A stretch of 6,290 nucleotides of DNA from Pseudomonadota bacterium (GCA_021827445.1 JAKAVW010000180.1:1-6290); one strand, 5' to 3'; shown: positions 1 through 5,823, counted from the first letter of the stretch. Translations and numbers: made by a program. The notes: a model not told the origin generated them from the sequence alone.

Positions 1-838
1 GGGCTGATAATAATGGGTGGCGATTTCGGTCCCATGATTGGTGAGCATCTCGCCGGGATCCTGAGGGTTCACAAACCGCTGCAGGCCGCGTTCCCGAAGC
101 GGGTTGAAAACCAGAATCCGGCAGCCACGTTTGGCCGCATCCCGCAAGGTGCCCAGCATACGCGGATGATTGGTACCGGGATTATGACCAAAGAGGAGCA
201 GTGTGTCGGCATGGTCAAAGTCTTCCAGGGTGACAGTACCTTTGCCAATACCAATAGATTCAGGCATTCCGAGACTGGTAGGTTCGTGACACATGTTGGA
301 GCAGTCCGGCATGTTGTTGGTACCAAACTCACGGACAAAAAGCTGATAGAGAAAAGCTGCTTCGTTAGAAGTTCTGCCGGACGTATAAAAAATAGCCTGG
401 TTGGGGGATTCGAGCGCGTGCAGGTGACGGGCTATTTGGGCAAATGCCTGCTCCCAGGAAACGGGTTGATAATGGTCGCTGGCTGCATCATACATCATCG
501 GTTCCGTCAGGCGGCCGAATTCTTCCAGATCATAATCACTTTGCTGGGCAAGCCAGCGCACGGAATGCCGGGCAAAAAAATCGGCCGTTACGCGTTTGCT
601 GGTGGCTTCGGCAGCAACGGCCTTCACCCCGTTTTCACAAAATTCAAAGGTGGAGTGGGCATCGGGGTCGGGCCAGGCGCAGCCCGGGCAATCAAAACCT
701 TCGGCCTGATTGGACTTCAGCAGCAGGGCAGTTCCTGCCGAGAGAATGCCTTGCTGGCGCAGGCTCTGCATGGAAGCGCGAAGCGCCCCCCAGCCTCCCG
801 CTGGTTGACGATATGGATGGAATTTCAGCTCAGACATG
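1..838 (-). CDS. FdhF/YdeP-family molybdopterin oxidoreductase, N-terminal 279 residues (C-terminus beyond window)
   Basis: Read on the minus strand from ATG at 838, the frame stays open to the left edge, so this is the amino-terminal third or so of a protein normally near 750 residues. AAGGAG lies just upstream of the ATG. Family hallmarks I recognise are PAGGWGAL (12-19), GFDCPGCAWPDP (47-58), FEFCENG (64-70), FYTSGRTSNEAAFLYQLF (150-167), CSNMCHEP (179-186) and GHNPGTNHPRM (217-227). Cys183 aligns with the selenocysteine position of E. coli FdhF (xVUHGP), so it is the probable molybdenum ligand in a Cys-type enzyme. Cys50, Cys53 and Cys67 could ligate an iron-sulfur cluster, but a full four-Cys ferredoxin-like set is not obvious. 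E. coli YdeP is linked to acid resistance and its substrate is unknown, so calling this a formate dehydrogenase would be unsafe. It follows the dehydrogenase gene by 28 bp and is probably cotranscribed with it. A long plus-strand frame over the same bases is a shadow. Confidence 0.92.
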
Positions 839-866
839 GTTTCTCCTTGTGAAGTATCACCGACTT

Positions 867-1748
867 TCAGGGCAGAAGACCGGCATCCTGCGCGGCCAAT
901 GCGCCTACGGCAGACCAGTCACGGGTGGCACCGCCCTCAGCAGCAAGGCGAATAAAGCGATCACGCAAGAGGCTTGCAAGAGGCAGAGGGACATCCAGAT
1001 TTTCCGCTGCTGCCAGAACCAGACGCATATCTTTCTGGCCCAAGGGCGCGGCAAAGCCTGGAGGCGTAAATTTCCGGTCGGCAAGCAGTGCACCATAGTT
1101 TTTGTAGAGGGGCACATTGAACAGGCTAGAGGTCAGCAGATCCAGATAGGCATGGCGGTCTACCCCCCCTTTTTCCACCAGCGCCATGGCCTCACCCAGC
1201 GATTCAATGACCGAAGCAATCAAAAAATTACCACTGAGTTTGACCAGATTGGCCTTTTCCGGTGCCTCTGCCACCACAAAGCTGCGTTGACCTATCACGT
1301 CAAAAAGTGTTTGCAGACGGGTAATGAGTTCCGGTTTTCCCGCCAAGACCAGGAACAGCTTGCCAGCAGCCGCAGCATCGGGTCTTCCGAAAACCGGCGC
1401 GGCCAGATACTCCTGTCCGGCTTTGGCATGGGCTGCGGCCAGTTGCGCTGAAAGGGCAACACTGATGGTACTGCAGGACACATGCACGGCCCCCGGCCGC
1501 AACTGCGTTATCAGGCCGTTTTCTTCCAGAACCAGGGATGTCACGGCAGGATCATCGGCGAGCATGGTGAATACCACATCGGCATCTGCAAAGTCCTGAA
1601 GATTGCTGGCGGCTTGTGCACCTTGGTCCGCAAGAGCCTGCATTTTTTCGGGAGTGCGGTTGAACACCTTGATATTCTCTCCGGAAGTTAGCAGTCTGGC
1701 CGCCATTCCCGAACCCATCTGCCCCAATCCAATGAAACCTACTTGCAT
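867..1748 (-). CDS. NAD(P)-dependent oxidoreductase, beta-hydroxyacid dehydrogenase (3-hydroxyisobutyrate dehydrogenase-like) family
   Basis: The protein has 293 residues, the usual length for this family. The Rossmann nucleotide-binding motif is at the very start (GFIGLGQMG, 4-12), followed by N30-R31-T32 at the end of beta-2. An Arg there favours NADPH over NADH. The substrate loop is APVFGRPDAAAAGKL (117-131), where 3-hydroxyisobutyrate dehydrogenases have APVSGG. This marks a distinct subgroup with uncertain substrate. Lys170 in KLSGN (170-174) is the expected catalytic lysine with its partner Asn174, and K239-D240 matches the conserved KD in the C-terminal helical domain. I chose the ATG at 1748 because AAGGAGGT sits ideally before it. 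A GTG at 1763 would put that ribosome site inside the gene. It is the first gene of a leftward operon with the molybdopterin oxidoreductase, so it may reduce or oxidise a product of that enzyme (inference). An operator-like palindrome upstream suggests TetR-type control. Confidence 0.93.
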   Translation of the reverse strand: MQVGFIGLGQMGSGMAARLLTSGENIKVFNRTPEKMQALADQGAQAASNLQDFADADVVFTMLADDPAVTSLVLEENGLITQLRPGAVHVSCSTISVALSAQLAAAHAKAGQEYLAAPVFGRPDAAAAGKLFLVLAGKPELITRLQTLFDVIGQRSFVVAEAPEKANLVKLSGNFLIASVIESLGEAMALVEKGGVDRHAYLDLLTSSLFNVPLYKNYGALLADRKFTPPGFAAPLGQKDMRLVLAAAENLDVPLPLASLLRDRFIRLAAEGGATRDWSAVGALAAQDAGLLP

Positions 1749-1776
1749 GATGACCTCCTTCACTTGTATCCGTTAC

Positions 1777-1794
1777 ATACCGACCGGTCGGCAT
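1777..1794. promoter_or_regulatory. Palindromic operator, TetR-family type
   Basis: CCGACCGGTCGG at 1780-1791 is a perfect 12-bp palindrome. It extends to an 18-bp palindrome (1777-1794) with one mismatched pair. It lies immediately downstream of the -10 box of the leftward promoter and covers the predicted transcription start, the classic position for repression by steric block. Short GC-rich palindromes of this ACCGACCGGTCGG style are typical of TetR/AcrR-family operators (family knowledge). The actual binder is not identified, and no regulator gene is in the window. Confidence 0.7.
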
Positions 1795-1796
1795 AG

Positions 1797-1825
1797 ATCT
1801 TAGTTAGAGTTACTGTTTCCGTCAA
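1797..1825 (-). promoter_or_regulatory. Sigma-70-type promoter of the leftward oxidoreductase operon
   Basis: On the minus strand TTGACG (1820-1825) is followed, after exactly 17 bp, by TAAGAT (1797-1802). This is close to the TTGACA/TATAAT consensus with ideal spacing. The start point is expected near 1790, giving a leader of about 40 nt to the ATG at 1748. The decayed insertion sequence begins about 11 bp upstream of the -35 box, so the core promoter appears intact but anything further upstream has been displaced. Confidence 0.72.
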
Positions 1826-1837
1826 CAATGGGCCTTG

Positions 1838-1896
1838 TCCAATATGAAATGAGTCTGAAGGGTGGATCGTGTTTCCAACATGAAATGAGTCTGGAG
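1838..1896 (+). repeat. Two 23-bp direct repeats at the IS left end
   Basis: Copies at 1838-1860 and 1874-1896 share the core TCCAAYATGAAATGAGTCTG and differ at only two positions (T/C at the sixth base and A/G near the end). They start 36 bp apart. Tandem spaced repeats at one terminus resemble the multiple transposase-binding sites at the ends of Tn552/Tn7/Mu-like and related DDE-integrase elements, so these are probably transposase binding sites (inference). Confidence 0.8.
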
Positions 1897-1935
1897 TGAG
1901 CTGCAACGGAATCGGGCTCCGTTCATGATGGAGGG

Positions 1936-2890
1936 ATGGTGATCCGCTATCTGATGAAAATCAGTGGTTACTTCCGTCAGCAGATCACCCGGCTGATTGC
2001 CCAGTATCGCCAACACGGTCGGTTACAGCGCCGCCAGCGCACCGTGGCTGGTTTCCAGCACCAGTACACCGCCAAAGATATCCGCCTGCTGGCGGCGATG
2101 GATGAGCGCCACGACACGTCCTGCGGTCAGGCCATCAAGAAGCTGTGTGAGCGCGCCTGCGCGGTCTTCGGTCAGGCCGAGTATGAGCGGCTGGCCTCGA
2201 TCTCCGTGAACCACCTCTATAACCTGAGAAAATCCACCATCTACACTCGCCAGCGGCGCCACTTTGCAAAGACCCGACCCAAGCCGTCAACGCTCGGCGA
2301 GCGGCGCCAACCCCAGCCCAACGGTCGACCCGGCTATATCCGCATCGATACGGTTCATCAAGGCGACTTGGACAAACAGAAAGGCGTGTATCACATCAAC
2401 GCGGTGGATGAACAGACACAGTTTGAGATCGTCGTGAGCGTCGAGAAAATCAGCGAGCAGCACCTCATTCCGGCCCTGGAACAGCTGTTGGACAGCTTCC
2501 CTTTTACCGTGCTCAGCTTCCACTCCGACAACGGCTCGGAATACATCAACAAACGGGTCGCCGAGCTGCTGGAGAAACTGCGCATCGAGTTCACCAAGTC
2601 CCGCTCACGTCATTCCAATGACAACGCCCGGGCCGAAAGCAAAAACGGCGCCGTGGTGAGAAAGCTATTCGGTTACAGCCATATTCCATAACGCTGGGCG
2701 GCGCTGATCAACACCTTCAACCAGCAACACCTCAACCCCTATATCAACTTCCACCGCCTCTGCTTCTTCCCGGAAACCCGCACCGATACCAAAGGCAAAC
2801 AACGCAAGCTCTACCGCTACGAAAACATGATGACGCCCTATGACAAGCTCAAGTCACTGCCCCAGGCAGAAGGCTATTTGAAACCCGGGG
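1936..2890 (+). pseudogene. Integrase-core (DD35E) transposase, truncated at both ends with an internal stop
   Basis: The first open segment, 1936-2691, contains an rve-type catalytic core with Asp138 (YIRIDTVHQGD), Asp198 (FHSDNGSEY) and Glu234 (NARAESKNG). The last two are separated by 35 residues, a standard DD35E triad. The N-terminal helix-turn-helix-like part (ISGYFRQQITRLIAQYRQ) begins abruptly. Intact relatives, as I remember them, have roughly 80 further residues before VIRYLMK, and here a TGA at 1897-1899 closes the frame upstream. The ATG at 1936 is therefore probably an internal residue. A TAA at 2689-2691 interrupts SHIP-RWAALINTFN, where a Gln codon (CAA to TAA) is expected. The same frame then continues with convincing transposase sequence (NPYINFHR, YRYENMMTPYDKL, EGYLKPG) to about 2889, after which similarity ends and the C-terminal tail is missing. 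The open frame runs on without meaning to a TAA at 3022-3024. It should not yield active enzyme. Confidence 0.88.
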
Positions 2891-2924
2891 CGGTTCAGTT
2901 TCCTCCAAAAGGCCTAAAGCCCCC

Positions 2925-2954
2925 CTTGAAATCATCTGAACTCGTACCCATAAC
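2925..2954 (+). promoter_or_regulatory. Sigma-32 (RpoH) type heat-shock promoter of hsp20
   Basis: CTTGAAA at 2925-2931, preceded by a run of C, is a perfect match to the sigma-32 -35 core. After a 15-bp spacer, CCCATAAC at 2947-2954 matches the CCCCATnT-type -10 element. Spacing and both boxes fit the E. coli RpoH consensus. Transcription would start near 2960, giving a leader of about 65 nt before the hsp20 ATG. A heat-shock promoter directly before an Hsp20 gene is biologically coherent. The site lies just beyond the scar of the truncated insertion sequence. Confidence 0.8.
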
Positions 2955-3025
2955 GTTGCATGCCAGAGTCCAGGCGTACAGTCGCTTGGCTGGCGTCCTA
3001 TTGATGCCCGGGAAGGAGGTGTAAA

Positions 3026-3472
3026 ATGGCAAATGAAGTTTCACGTCCGGTGGTCAAGAGTGTTCGTCAGGTAGAACCTTTGGAAAACTTAATAGAAACA
3101 GTGTGGCCTGGAGTATTTTCTCCTTTCATTACCCGACAGGCCACGCAACCCCAAATCGCGCATATTGATGTCCTTGATCACGATGACGCTTTTGTATTGA
3201 AGGCGGAGATTGCCGGCGTAGATAAGGATAAGCTGGATGTCCAGGTACACGGTAACCAGGTCTATATCAGTGGCGTCAAGGAAGAAGATAGCTCTCGGGA
3301 AGAAGGGAATTATATCTACCGAGAGCGTCGATATGGAGAGTTTTCTCGCACCGTGCAGCTCCCTGCAGATGTGAATGGCGATCAAACCAAGGCCATATAC
3401 AAAGATGGTGTTTTAGAGTTGACTCTGCCTAAAACAGAATCTGCCAAACGCAAAAAGATTGCGATTTCCTGA
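3026..3472 (+). CDS. Small heat-shock protein, Hsp20/alpha-crystallin family
   Basis: A 148-residue cytoplasmic holdase chaperone that would bind unfolding proteins in large oligomers and pass them to ATP-dependent chaperones (family knowledge). The alpha-crystallin domain spans about residues 44-136: IAHIDVLDHDDAFVLKAEIAGV (44-65) opens it, the YRERRYGEFSRTVQLP stretch (98-113) is conserved, and AIYKDGVLELTLPK (123-136) is the diagnostic A-x(3)-G-V-L motif. The C-terminal IAI (145-147) is the I-x-I/V anchor that mediates oligomer assembly. The N-terminal arm is about 43 residues and contains an aromatic/Pro patch (VWPGVFSPF). The start is supported by a strong AAGGAGGT at 3013-3020, five bases before the ATG. 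A sigma-32-type promoter precedes the gene and a hairpin follows it, so it is probably monocistronic. Confidence 0.96.
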   Translation: MANEVSRPVVKSVRQVEPLENLIETVWPGVFSPFITRQATQPQIAHIDVLDHDDAFVLKAEIAGVDKDKLDVQVHGNQVYISGVKEEDSSREEGNYIYRERRYGEFSRTVQLPADVNGDQTKAIYKDGVLELTLPKTESAKRKKIAIS

Positions 3473-3481
3473 GCGATAGGG

Positions 3482-3520
3482 GTGAGGCCTCGTGTATTTT
3501 CATGAGGTCTCACTTCCTCC
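3482..3520 (+). terminator. Hairpin after hsp20, probable weak terminator
   Basis: GTGAGGCCTCGTG (3482-3494) pairs with CATGAGGTCTCAC (3501-3513) through 13 consecutive RNA base pairs, including two G-U pairs, around a six-base U-rich loop. It starts 9 bp after the hsp20 stop. The following tract TTCCTCC is only modestly U-rich, so termination may be partial, or the structure may protect the hsp20 mRNA 3' end. Confidence 0.55.
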
Positions 3521-3573
3521 ATGATATCGCCTGGAACGGGTGATAACATATTGGAAATTGATAACTTCATAGT

Positions 3574-3601
3574 GGAACTGATCCAGATGATCGGTGTCTG
3601 A
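3574..3601 (+). promoter_or_regulatory. Sigma-E (RpoE) type promoter for the small secreted protein and htrA/degP-type protease
   Basis: GGAACTG (3574-3580) followed, after 16 bp, by TCTGA (3597-3601) matches the extracytoplasmic stress sigma factor consensus GGAACTT-N16-TCTGA. This is the same element spacing as I remember for the E. coli degP promoter. Transcription would begin near 3607, about 50 nt before the ATG at 3659. CTGATCC occurs twice here (3578-3584 and 3598-3604), exactly 20 bp apart and overlapping both boxes. The site fits the role of the genes behind it. Confidence 0.72.
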
Positions 3602-3658
3602 TCCGATTTAGCAGAAACGGCACAGGTACAACCCTGCCAATTGTCTGGAGGACTTCAA

Positions 3659-3922
3659 ATGAACACCCAAAAAATGGTGTTACCTGCCATCATCCTGCCG
3701 TTGTCCTTCTCTGTTCCGGCATTCGCCCAGTTGTCAAACCATTTGACGCAGGTGGCCGGTGATATATACGCATGTAAGACATCAGAGCAGGCCAGGATGC
3801 AGCATATCAATCCGGATTATCTCGTCCCGGGCTGCCGAATTTACAAACCTTCACCAGACATATCGGATTTGTGGACGACAAAGACTAACCACCACCGGGA
3901 AGCGGAAACAGGCCGTGGATAG
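3659..3922 (+). CDS. Small secreted protein with two cysteines, function unknown
   Basis: I do not recognise a family. The 87-residue product starts with a clear Sec signal peptide: a charged start (MNTQK), a hydrophobic core (MVLPAIILPLSFSVP) and an AFA-Q cleavage site after residue 23. The mature part is about 64 residues. Cys39 and Cys59 enclose a 19-residue segment containing the Glu-Gln-Ala and Asn-Pro-Asp residues, and the second sits in PGCRIY. The pair could form a disulfide in the periplasm. The tail is polar and rich in His, Arg and Glu. I chose the ATG at 3659 because TGGAGGA (3646-3652) is placed well before it. A TTG at 3641 would put that site inside the gene. It lies 50 bp before the HtrA-type protease, with no visible terminator between them, and behind a sigma-E-type promoter. 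It may be an accessory or inhibitor of the protease or a separate envelope-stress protein (inference). Confidence 0.75.
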   Translation: MNTQKMVLPAIILPLSFSVPAFAQLSNHLTQVAGDIYACKTSEQARMQHINPDYLVPGCRIYKPSPDISDLWTTKTNHHREAETGRG

Positions 3923-3972
3923 CTCCCTTGATAGAGAGTTAAGTGTTAAGAAGCATACGATAGAGGTGCGTC

Positions 3973-5457
3973 ATGAGAAAAATCCAATGGAAAAGACCAC
4001 GCTATATAGTATCCCTTGCTGTTGCCGTTGCGTTGGGTTTCGGACTGGGAGCAACGGGATGGGTTTTTGGGGAATCAGGTCATACCATTACGCCTCTGCC
4101 CTCACCAAGTGAGGCAGAAACAAGGCCAAGATTGGTCAAGATACCGGACTTTAGCCCAATCGTAAAAAAATATGGCAACGCAATCGTTAGAATCAGCGAT
4201 TCTGACACAAAAATAGTTCATGAACATCAGGGGTTTTTTAATCCATTTCCGAAAGACTCGCCGTTTTTTGGTTTCTTTCATGGGCTACCAAATTACACGC
4301 CCCCGGAAAAGGAGGTGACCAAGGCTCTCGGGTCTGGATTCATCATCTCTCACAACGGTTACATCGTCACGGCGGGACATGTCGTGAGAGGCATGCACCA
4401 TATTATGGTGACCCTGAATAATCATCACGCGTATCGAGCCAAAGTGGTCGGATTATCCGTCCATTATGATACCGCGTTGCTGAAGATTCATGCCCACGAT
4501 CTGCCTATCGTACAACTGGGGAACTCAAAGAACCTTCAGGTCGGTCAGTGGCTGCTGGCTATTGGTATGCCGTTTGGACTCTATAACACCGTAACCCAAG
4601 GCGTGGTCAGCGCCATGAATAGATCACTACCTCATGATAATCAGTACATACCATTCATTCAAAGCGATGTGCCCATCAATCCTGGAAATTCTGGCGGTCC
4701 GCTTTTCAACATGCGTGGACAGGTCGTCGGGATCAATGATCAGATTTATACTAACGATGGCGGCTACATGGGGTTATCCTTCAGCATCCCGATTGATACC
4801 GCGATGCGTGCCGTTCATGCATTCGAGCGCCATCAGAAAGTAAAATTTGGTTGGCTGGGTGTCGAAATTCAGTCAATGACGCCACAAATGGCGCAGGCGA
4901 TGCACCTTCCGGAACCAGTAGGCGCATTGATCGCGCAGGTTATGCCCTCGAGTCCTGCGGCAAAAGCGGGCATTAAGTCCGGGGAAGTGATCGTGGCTTA
5001 TGATCACCGTCCTATTTACAACGTTAGCACGCTCCCTCCATTAGTAGGTGACACACCACCAGGCAGGATTGTGCCCATCGGCATCCTCGATCACGGGAAG
5101 CCCAGGACATTGCAGGTTCAGGTCGGCGAGATGCCGCAAAAGATGCTGGTGGCTGCCGATCAACAGAGCATCGACATTCGTCGTCTAGGGGTACGCGTTG
5201 GCACCTTGGGACCAAAGGAGCAGCAGAAACTCGGGGTGGATCACGGCGTATTGATTCAGTCCGTCTATCCGGGGCCAGCATCTTTTATTGGCCTACGGAG
5301 TGGAATGGCGATTTTGTCCATCAACCAACTGCGGGTAACCAGCCCTGAACAATTGGCTCAACTGGTGAAATCTCTCCCTGCGAATACACCCATTTCCATG
5401 CGTATTCGCAATCACCATGGGAGTATTTTCGTCGTGATTACGCTGCCCACACGATAG
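3973..5457 (+). CDS. HtrA/DegP-type periplasmic serine endoprotease with two PDZ domains
   Basis: A 494-residue protein in the DegP/DegQ/MucD size range. It degrades, and in relatives also chaperones, misfolded envelope proteins. Residues 1-9 are basic, and about 11-33 form a hydrophobic signal or anchor segment without a clear cleavage site, so it may stay tethered to the inner membrane facing the periplasm. The trypsin-like domain (about 60-285) holds the triad His136 (VTAGHVV), Asp166 (HYDTALLK) and Ser240 (INPGNSGGPL). The Phe/Pro-rich stretch at 88-108 corresponds to the LA loop that gates the active site in resting DegP hexamers. PDZ1 spans about 293-385 (WLGVEIQ, SSPAAKAGIKSGEVI) and PDZ2 about 403-492 (RLGVRVG, PASFIGLRSGMAILSI). 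The His motif has A-G where enterobacterial DegP has N-N. The start ATG at 3973 is preceded by AGAGGTG. It is probably cotranscribed with the small secreted protein from the sigma-E-type promoter. Confidence 0.95.
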   Translation: MRKIQWKRPRYIVSLAVAVALGFGLGATGWVFGESGHTITPLPSPSEAETRPRLVKIPDFSPIVKKYGNAIVRISDSDTKIVHEHQGFFNPFPKDSPFFGFFHGLPNYTPPEKEVTKALGSGFIISHNGYIVTAGHVVRGMHHIMVTLNNHHAYRAKVVGLSVHYDTALLKIHAHDLPIVQLGNSKNLQVGQWLLAIGMPFGLYNTVTQGVVSAMNRSLPHDNQYIPFIQSDVPINPGNSGGPLFNMRGQVVGINDQIYTNDGGYMGLSFSIPIDTAMRAVHAFERHQKVKFGWLGVEIQSMTPQMAQAMHLPEPVGALIAQVMPSSPAAKAGIKSGEVIVAYDHRPIYNVSTLPPLVGDTPPGRIVPIGILDHGKPRTLQVQVGEMPQKMLVAADQQSIDIRRLGVRVGTLGPKEQQKLGVDHGVLIQSVYPGPASFIGLRSGMAILSINQLRVTSPEQLAQLVKSLPANTPISMRIRNHHGSIFVVITLPTR

Positions 5458-5519
5458 TCGAAGTGGAGATTGTTCGGGATGTGATTATCCATTTGTTGGT
5501 GTCTCCATGGTGCCCATTC

Positions 5520-5556
5520 ACCGCTGCTTGACAGAGCAGATTCCACAAGCAGCGGT
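5520..5556. repeat. 11-bp perfect inverted repeat downstream of the protease gene
   Basis: ACCGCTGCTTG (5520-5530) is the exact reverse complement of CAAGCAGCGGT (5546-5556), with a 15-base loop. It lies 62 bp after the protease stop. No U-tract follows on either strand, so it is not a standard intrinsic terminator. It could stabilise the mRNA 3' end, assist Rho-dependent termination or be a protein site. Confidence 0.6.
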
Positions 5557-5658
5557 CAGGCAATGGCAAGAAAATCATCCAGATAAACAATGGCGCTGTG
5601 CAAGGATCTGATTCATATGTATATAAATCATATAAAAAGCATAATTCTATGGACATCC

Positions 5659-5701
5659 GTCATGACAGGTGTTGATTTCTTCATTTCTGGCATGTCATGA
5701 C
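5659..5701. repeat. 9-bp perfect inverted repeat upstream of the PsiE-like gene
   Basis: GTCATGACA (5659-5667) and TGTCATGAC (5693-5701) are perfect reverse complements separated by 25 bases. Each arm also contains the self-palindrome TCATGA. The centres of the arms are 34 bp apart, close to three helical turns, which would suit two dimers of one regulator on the same face of DNA. The role is inferred only from position. Confidence 0.45.
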
Positions 5702-5739
5702 CGATGTGCTACACGACAACATCCACTGTCTTTCTGTTA

Positions 5740-5768
5740 TTAATAGCATTTCAGGTGATGAATATTTA
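5740..5768 (+). promoter_or_regulatory. Weak candidate promoter for the PsiE-like gene
   Basis: TTAATA (5740-5745) and TATTTA (5763-5768) are separated by 17 bp, the ideal sigma-70 spacing, about 55 bp before the ATG. The -35 box is poor and the region is AT-rich, so chance matches are likely. I saw no sigma-E or sigma-32 motif of the quality found before hsp20 and the protease, and no convincing tandem Pho box. Confidence 0.25.
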
Positions 5769-5823
5769 CGTATTTCAAAAAAGAAAGAATAAATAATGCG
5801 AAATAGAGACTGGAGATCACGCG

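Larger units (their letters stand above)
1836..2890 (+). mobile_element. Remnant of a DDE-integrase insertion sequence (left end kept, right end lost)
   Basis: The left boundary is placed at the TG of TGTCC at 1836, where the first of two end repeats starts. The right boundary is placed at about 2890, where transposase-like sequence stops. Only the left end has the repeats. I searched for an inverted copy of GAAATGAGTC downstream of the transposase and found none up to the hsp20 gene. The element therefore lacks one end and carries a broken transposase, so it should be immobile. No target-site duplication can be assigned because the right end is gone. Both boundaries are inferred from protein similarity and repeats, not from an alignment to an intact copy. 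Confidence 0.75.
5458..5823. other. 366-bp AT-rich intergenic region between the protease and the PsiE-like gene
   Basis: There is no convincing gene here. It holds an 11-bp perfect inverted repeat (5520-5530 and 5546-5556), a very AT-rich tract at about 5608-5650, a second inverted repeat (5659-5667 and 5693-5701) and a poly-purine A-rich stretch just before the PsiE-like gene. A 34-codon frame from an ATG at 5507 to a TGA at 5609-5611 ends in a protein-like sequence (AVRQWQENHPDKQWRCARI), but it has no good ribosome site and may be chance or a decayed remnant. No classical terminator with a U-run is visible after the protease gene. Confidence 0.6.

Noticed and set aside
13..852. 279-codon plus-strand frame
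   Set aside because: It is antisense to the clearly recognisable YdeP-type oxidoreductase. Its translation has no family features and no ribosome site.
444..1451. 335-codon plus-strand frame spanning both leftward genes
   Set aside because: It is antisense to two genes with intact motifs, and its Arg/Gly/Gln-rich composition is typical of a shadow frame.
1822..2016. Minus-strand 64-codon frame containing LQTHFML and LQTHFIL
   Set aside because: The repeated peptide only reflects the two 23-bp IS end repeats read backward, with no independent coding evidence.
2926..2943. TTGAAATCATCTGAACTC as a degenerate IS right-end repeat
   Set aside because: The similarity to the left-end repeats is weak and in the wrong orientation. 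The bases are better explained as the sigma-32 -35 box and spacer.
5528..5533. TTGACA as a promoter -35 box
   Set aside because: No acceptable -10 box lies 16-18 bp downstream, and the hexamer is part of the inverted repeat.
5438..5656. Minus-strand 72-codon frame after the protease
   Set aside because: No ribosome site, no recognisable domain, and overlap with the protease 3' end.
5690..5712. Pho box upstream of the PsiE-like gene
   Set aside because: There is one TGTCAT-like unit, but the second unit at the required 11-bp period does not match.
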